Shown here piece by piece: positions 33,303 through 33,410 of a DNA stretch of 33,410 nt. Origin of the DNA: Levilactobacillus suantsaii (GTDB lineage Bacteria > Bacillota > Bacilli > Lactobacillales > Lactobacillaceae); contig NZ_QXIL01000024.1 in the NCBI RefSeq assembly GCF_004115745.1, forward strand, positions 1 to 33,410, given 5' to 3'. The notes beneath the pieces were generated by a model. That model did no database searches, was not told the origin of the DNA, and saw nothing but the letters and a program-made list of their open reading frames with translations. Numbering within the stretch: position 1 is the stretch's first letter; every line of letters starts with the position of its first letter. A program made the position numbers and the translations under genes.

Positions 33303-33410
33303 ATTTACAATTGAAGTGCAACAAGTAAGAAAATAAAAATAGACTCCTAGCCTGAGTCCTGTAGAATGAAGTCACCATAACAATCATCTAAAGGAGTTCT
33401 TAGGCTATGA
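33303..33410 (+). mobile_element. Probable left end of an insertion sequence (IS30-type), cut by window end
   Basis: From about 33303 (ATTTACAATTGAAGTGCAAC) the sequence becomes AT-rich and unlike the region before it. TTGAAG (33311-33316), 17 bases, then TAAAAA looks like a transposase promoter. AAAGGAG lies 10 bases before ATG at 33407, the last codon in the window. This arrangement (short end with promoter, compact leader, GGAGTTCTTAGGCTATG-like start) resembles IS30-family elements I recall from lactobacilli. The right end and transposase are outside the window, so family and boundary are tentative. Confidence 0.5.

Overview
This window comes from a Gram-positive, moderate-GC lactic acid bacterium of the Lactobacillaceae. 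The partial 16S rRNA (variable regions V1-V2, read by eye) looks closer to the Levilactobacillus brevis group than to Lactiplantibacillus plantarum. The gene set agrees: lipoteichoic acid synthase, poly(glycerol phosphate)-type TagD/TagF, a C69 dipeptidase, a Cys42 NADH oxidase, ClpE, and CtsR and HrcA heat-shock sites. No database search was run, so the species is not fixed.

Layout. Positions 1-402 are the 5' end of a 16S rRNA gene on the minus strand, with two tandem rrn promoters (697-725 and 590-618). Positions 0.9-6.7 kb, all minus strand, form a lipoteichoic acid region: ltaS, a YkuJ-family small protein, and an operon of two GT4 glycosyltransferases (LafA/BgsB-like and LafB/BgsA-like) followed by a flippase-like membrane protein. 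Positions 6.9-8.9 kb hold ptsH-ptsI, the general PTS phosphotransfer proteins, joined by a TAATG overlap. A 66-codon gene of unknown function lies divergent from clpE. The clpE upstream region carries both a CIRCE (HrcA) element and a perfect tandem CtsR heptad.

Positions 12-20.9 kb hold mostly single-gene units: a MucBP-domain protein with no visible signal peptide, dipeptidase pepD, NADH oxidase nox, release factor 3 prfC, a small membrane protein, glycerol dehydrogenase gldA with a cre site just after its -10 box, and a DeoR-family regulator. Positions 21-25 kb hold a tandem duplicated pair of large secreted tannase-like esterases. Each copy has a different single-base lesion: the downstream copy has lost its lipobox cysteine, and the upstream copy has a premature stop just before the putative catalytic histidine. 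Their 5' leaders are also duplicated.

Positions 25.3-28.7 kb hold a wall teichoic acid segment (tagD, an internal terminator, a GtfA/TagE-N-terminal-like protein, and a TagF-like polymerase). Then come an AI-2E family transporter, a DUF402 (YgaC/NTDP) protein, a short YdeI/OmpD-associated-like protein, a membrane-anchored serine hydrolase of the beta-lactamase/PBP family, and recX. The window ends in what looks like the left end of an insertion sequence, probably IS30-type, cut off at its transposase start codon.

Most genes have their own promoter and intrinsic terminator, several shared between convergent genes. No CRISPR array, tRNA, prophage or clear new defence system was found. The most unusual features are the decaying esterase pair, the dual heat-shock control of clpE, the signal-less MucBP protein and the truncated TagE-like protein between tagD and tagF.
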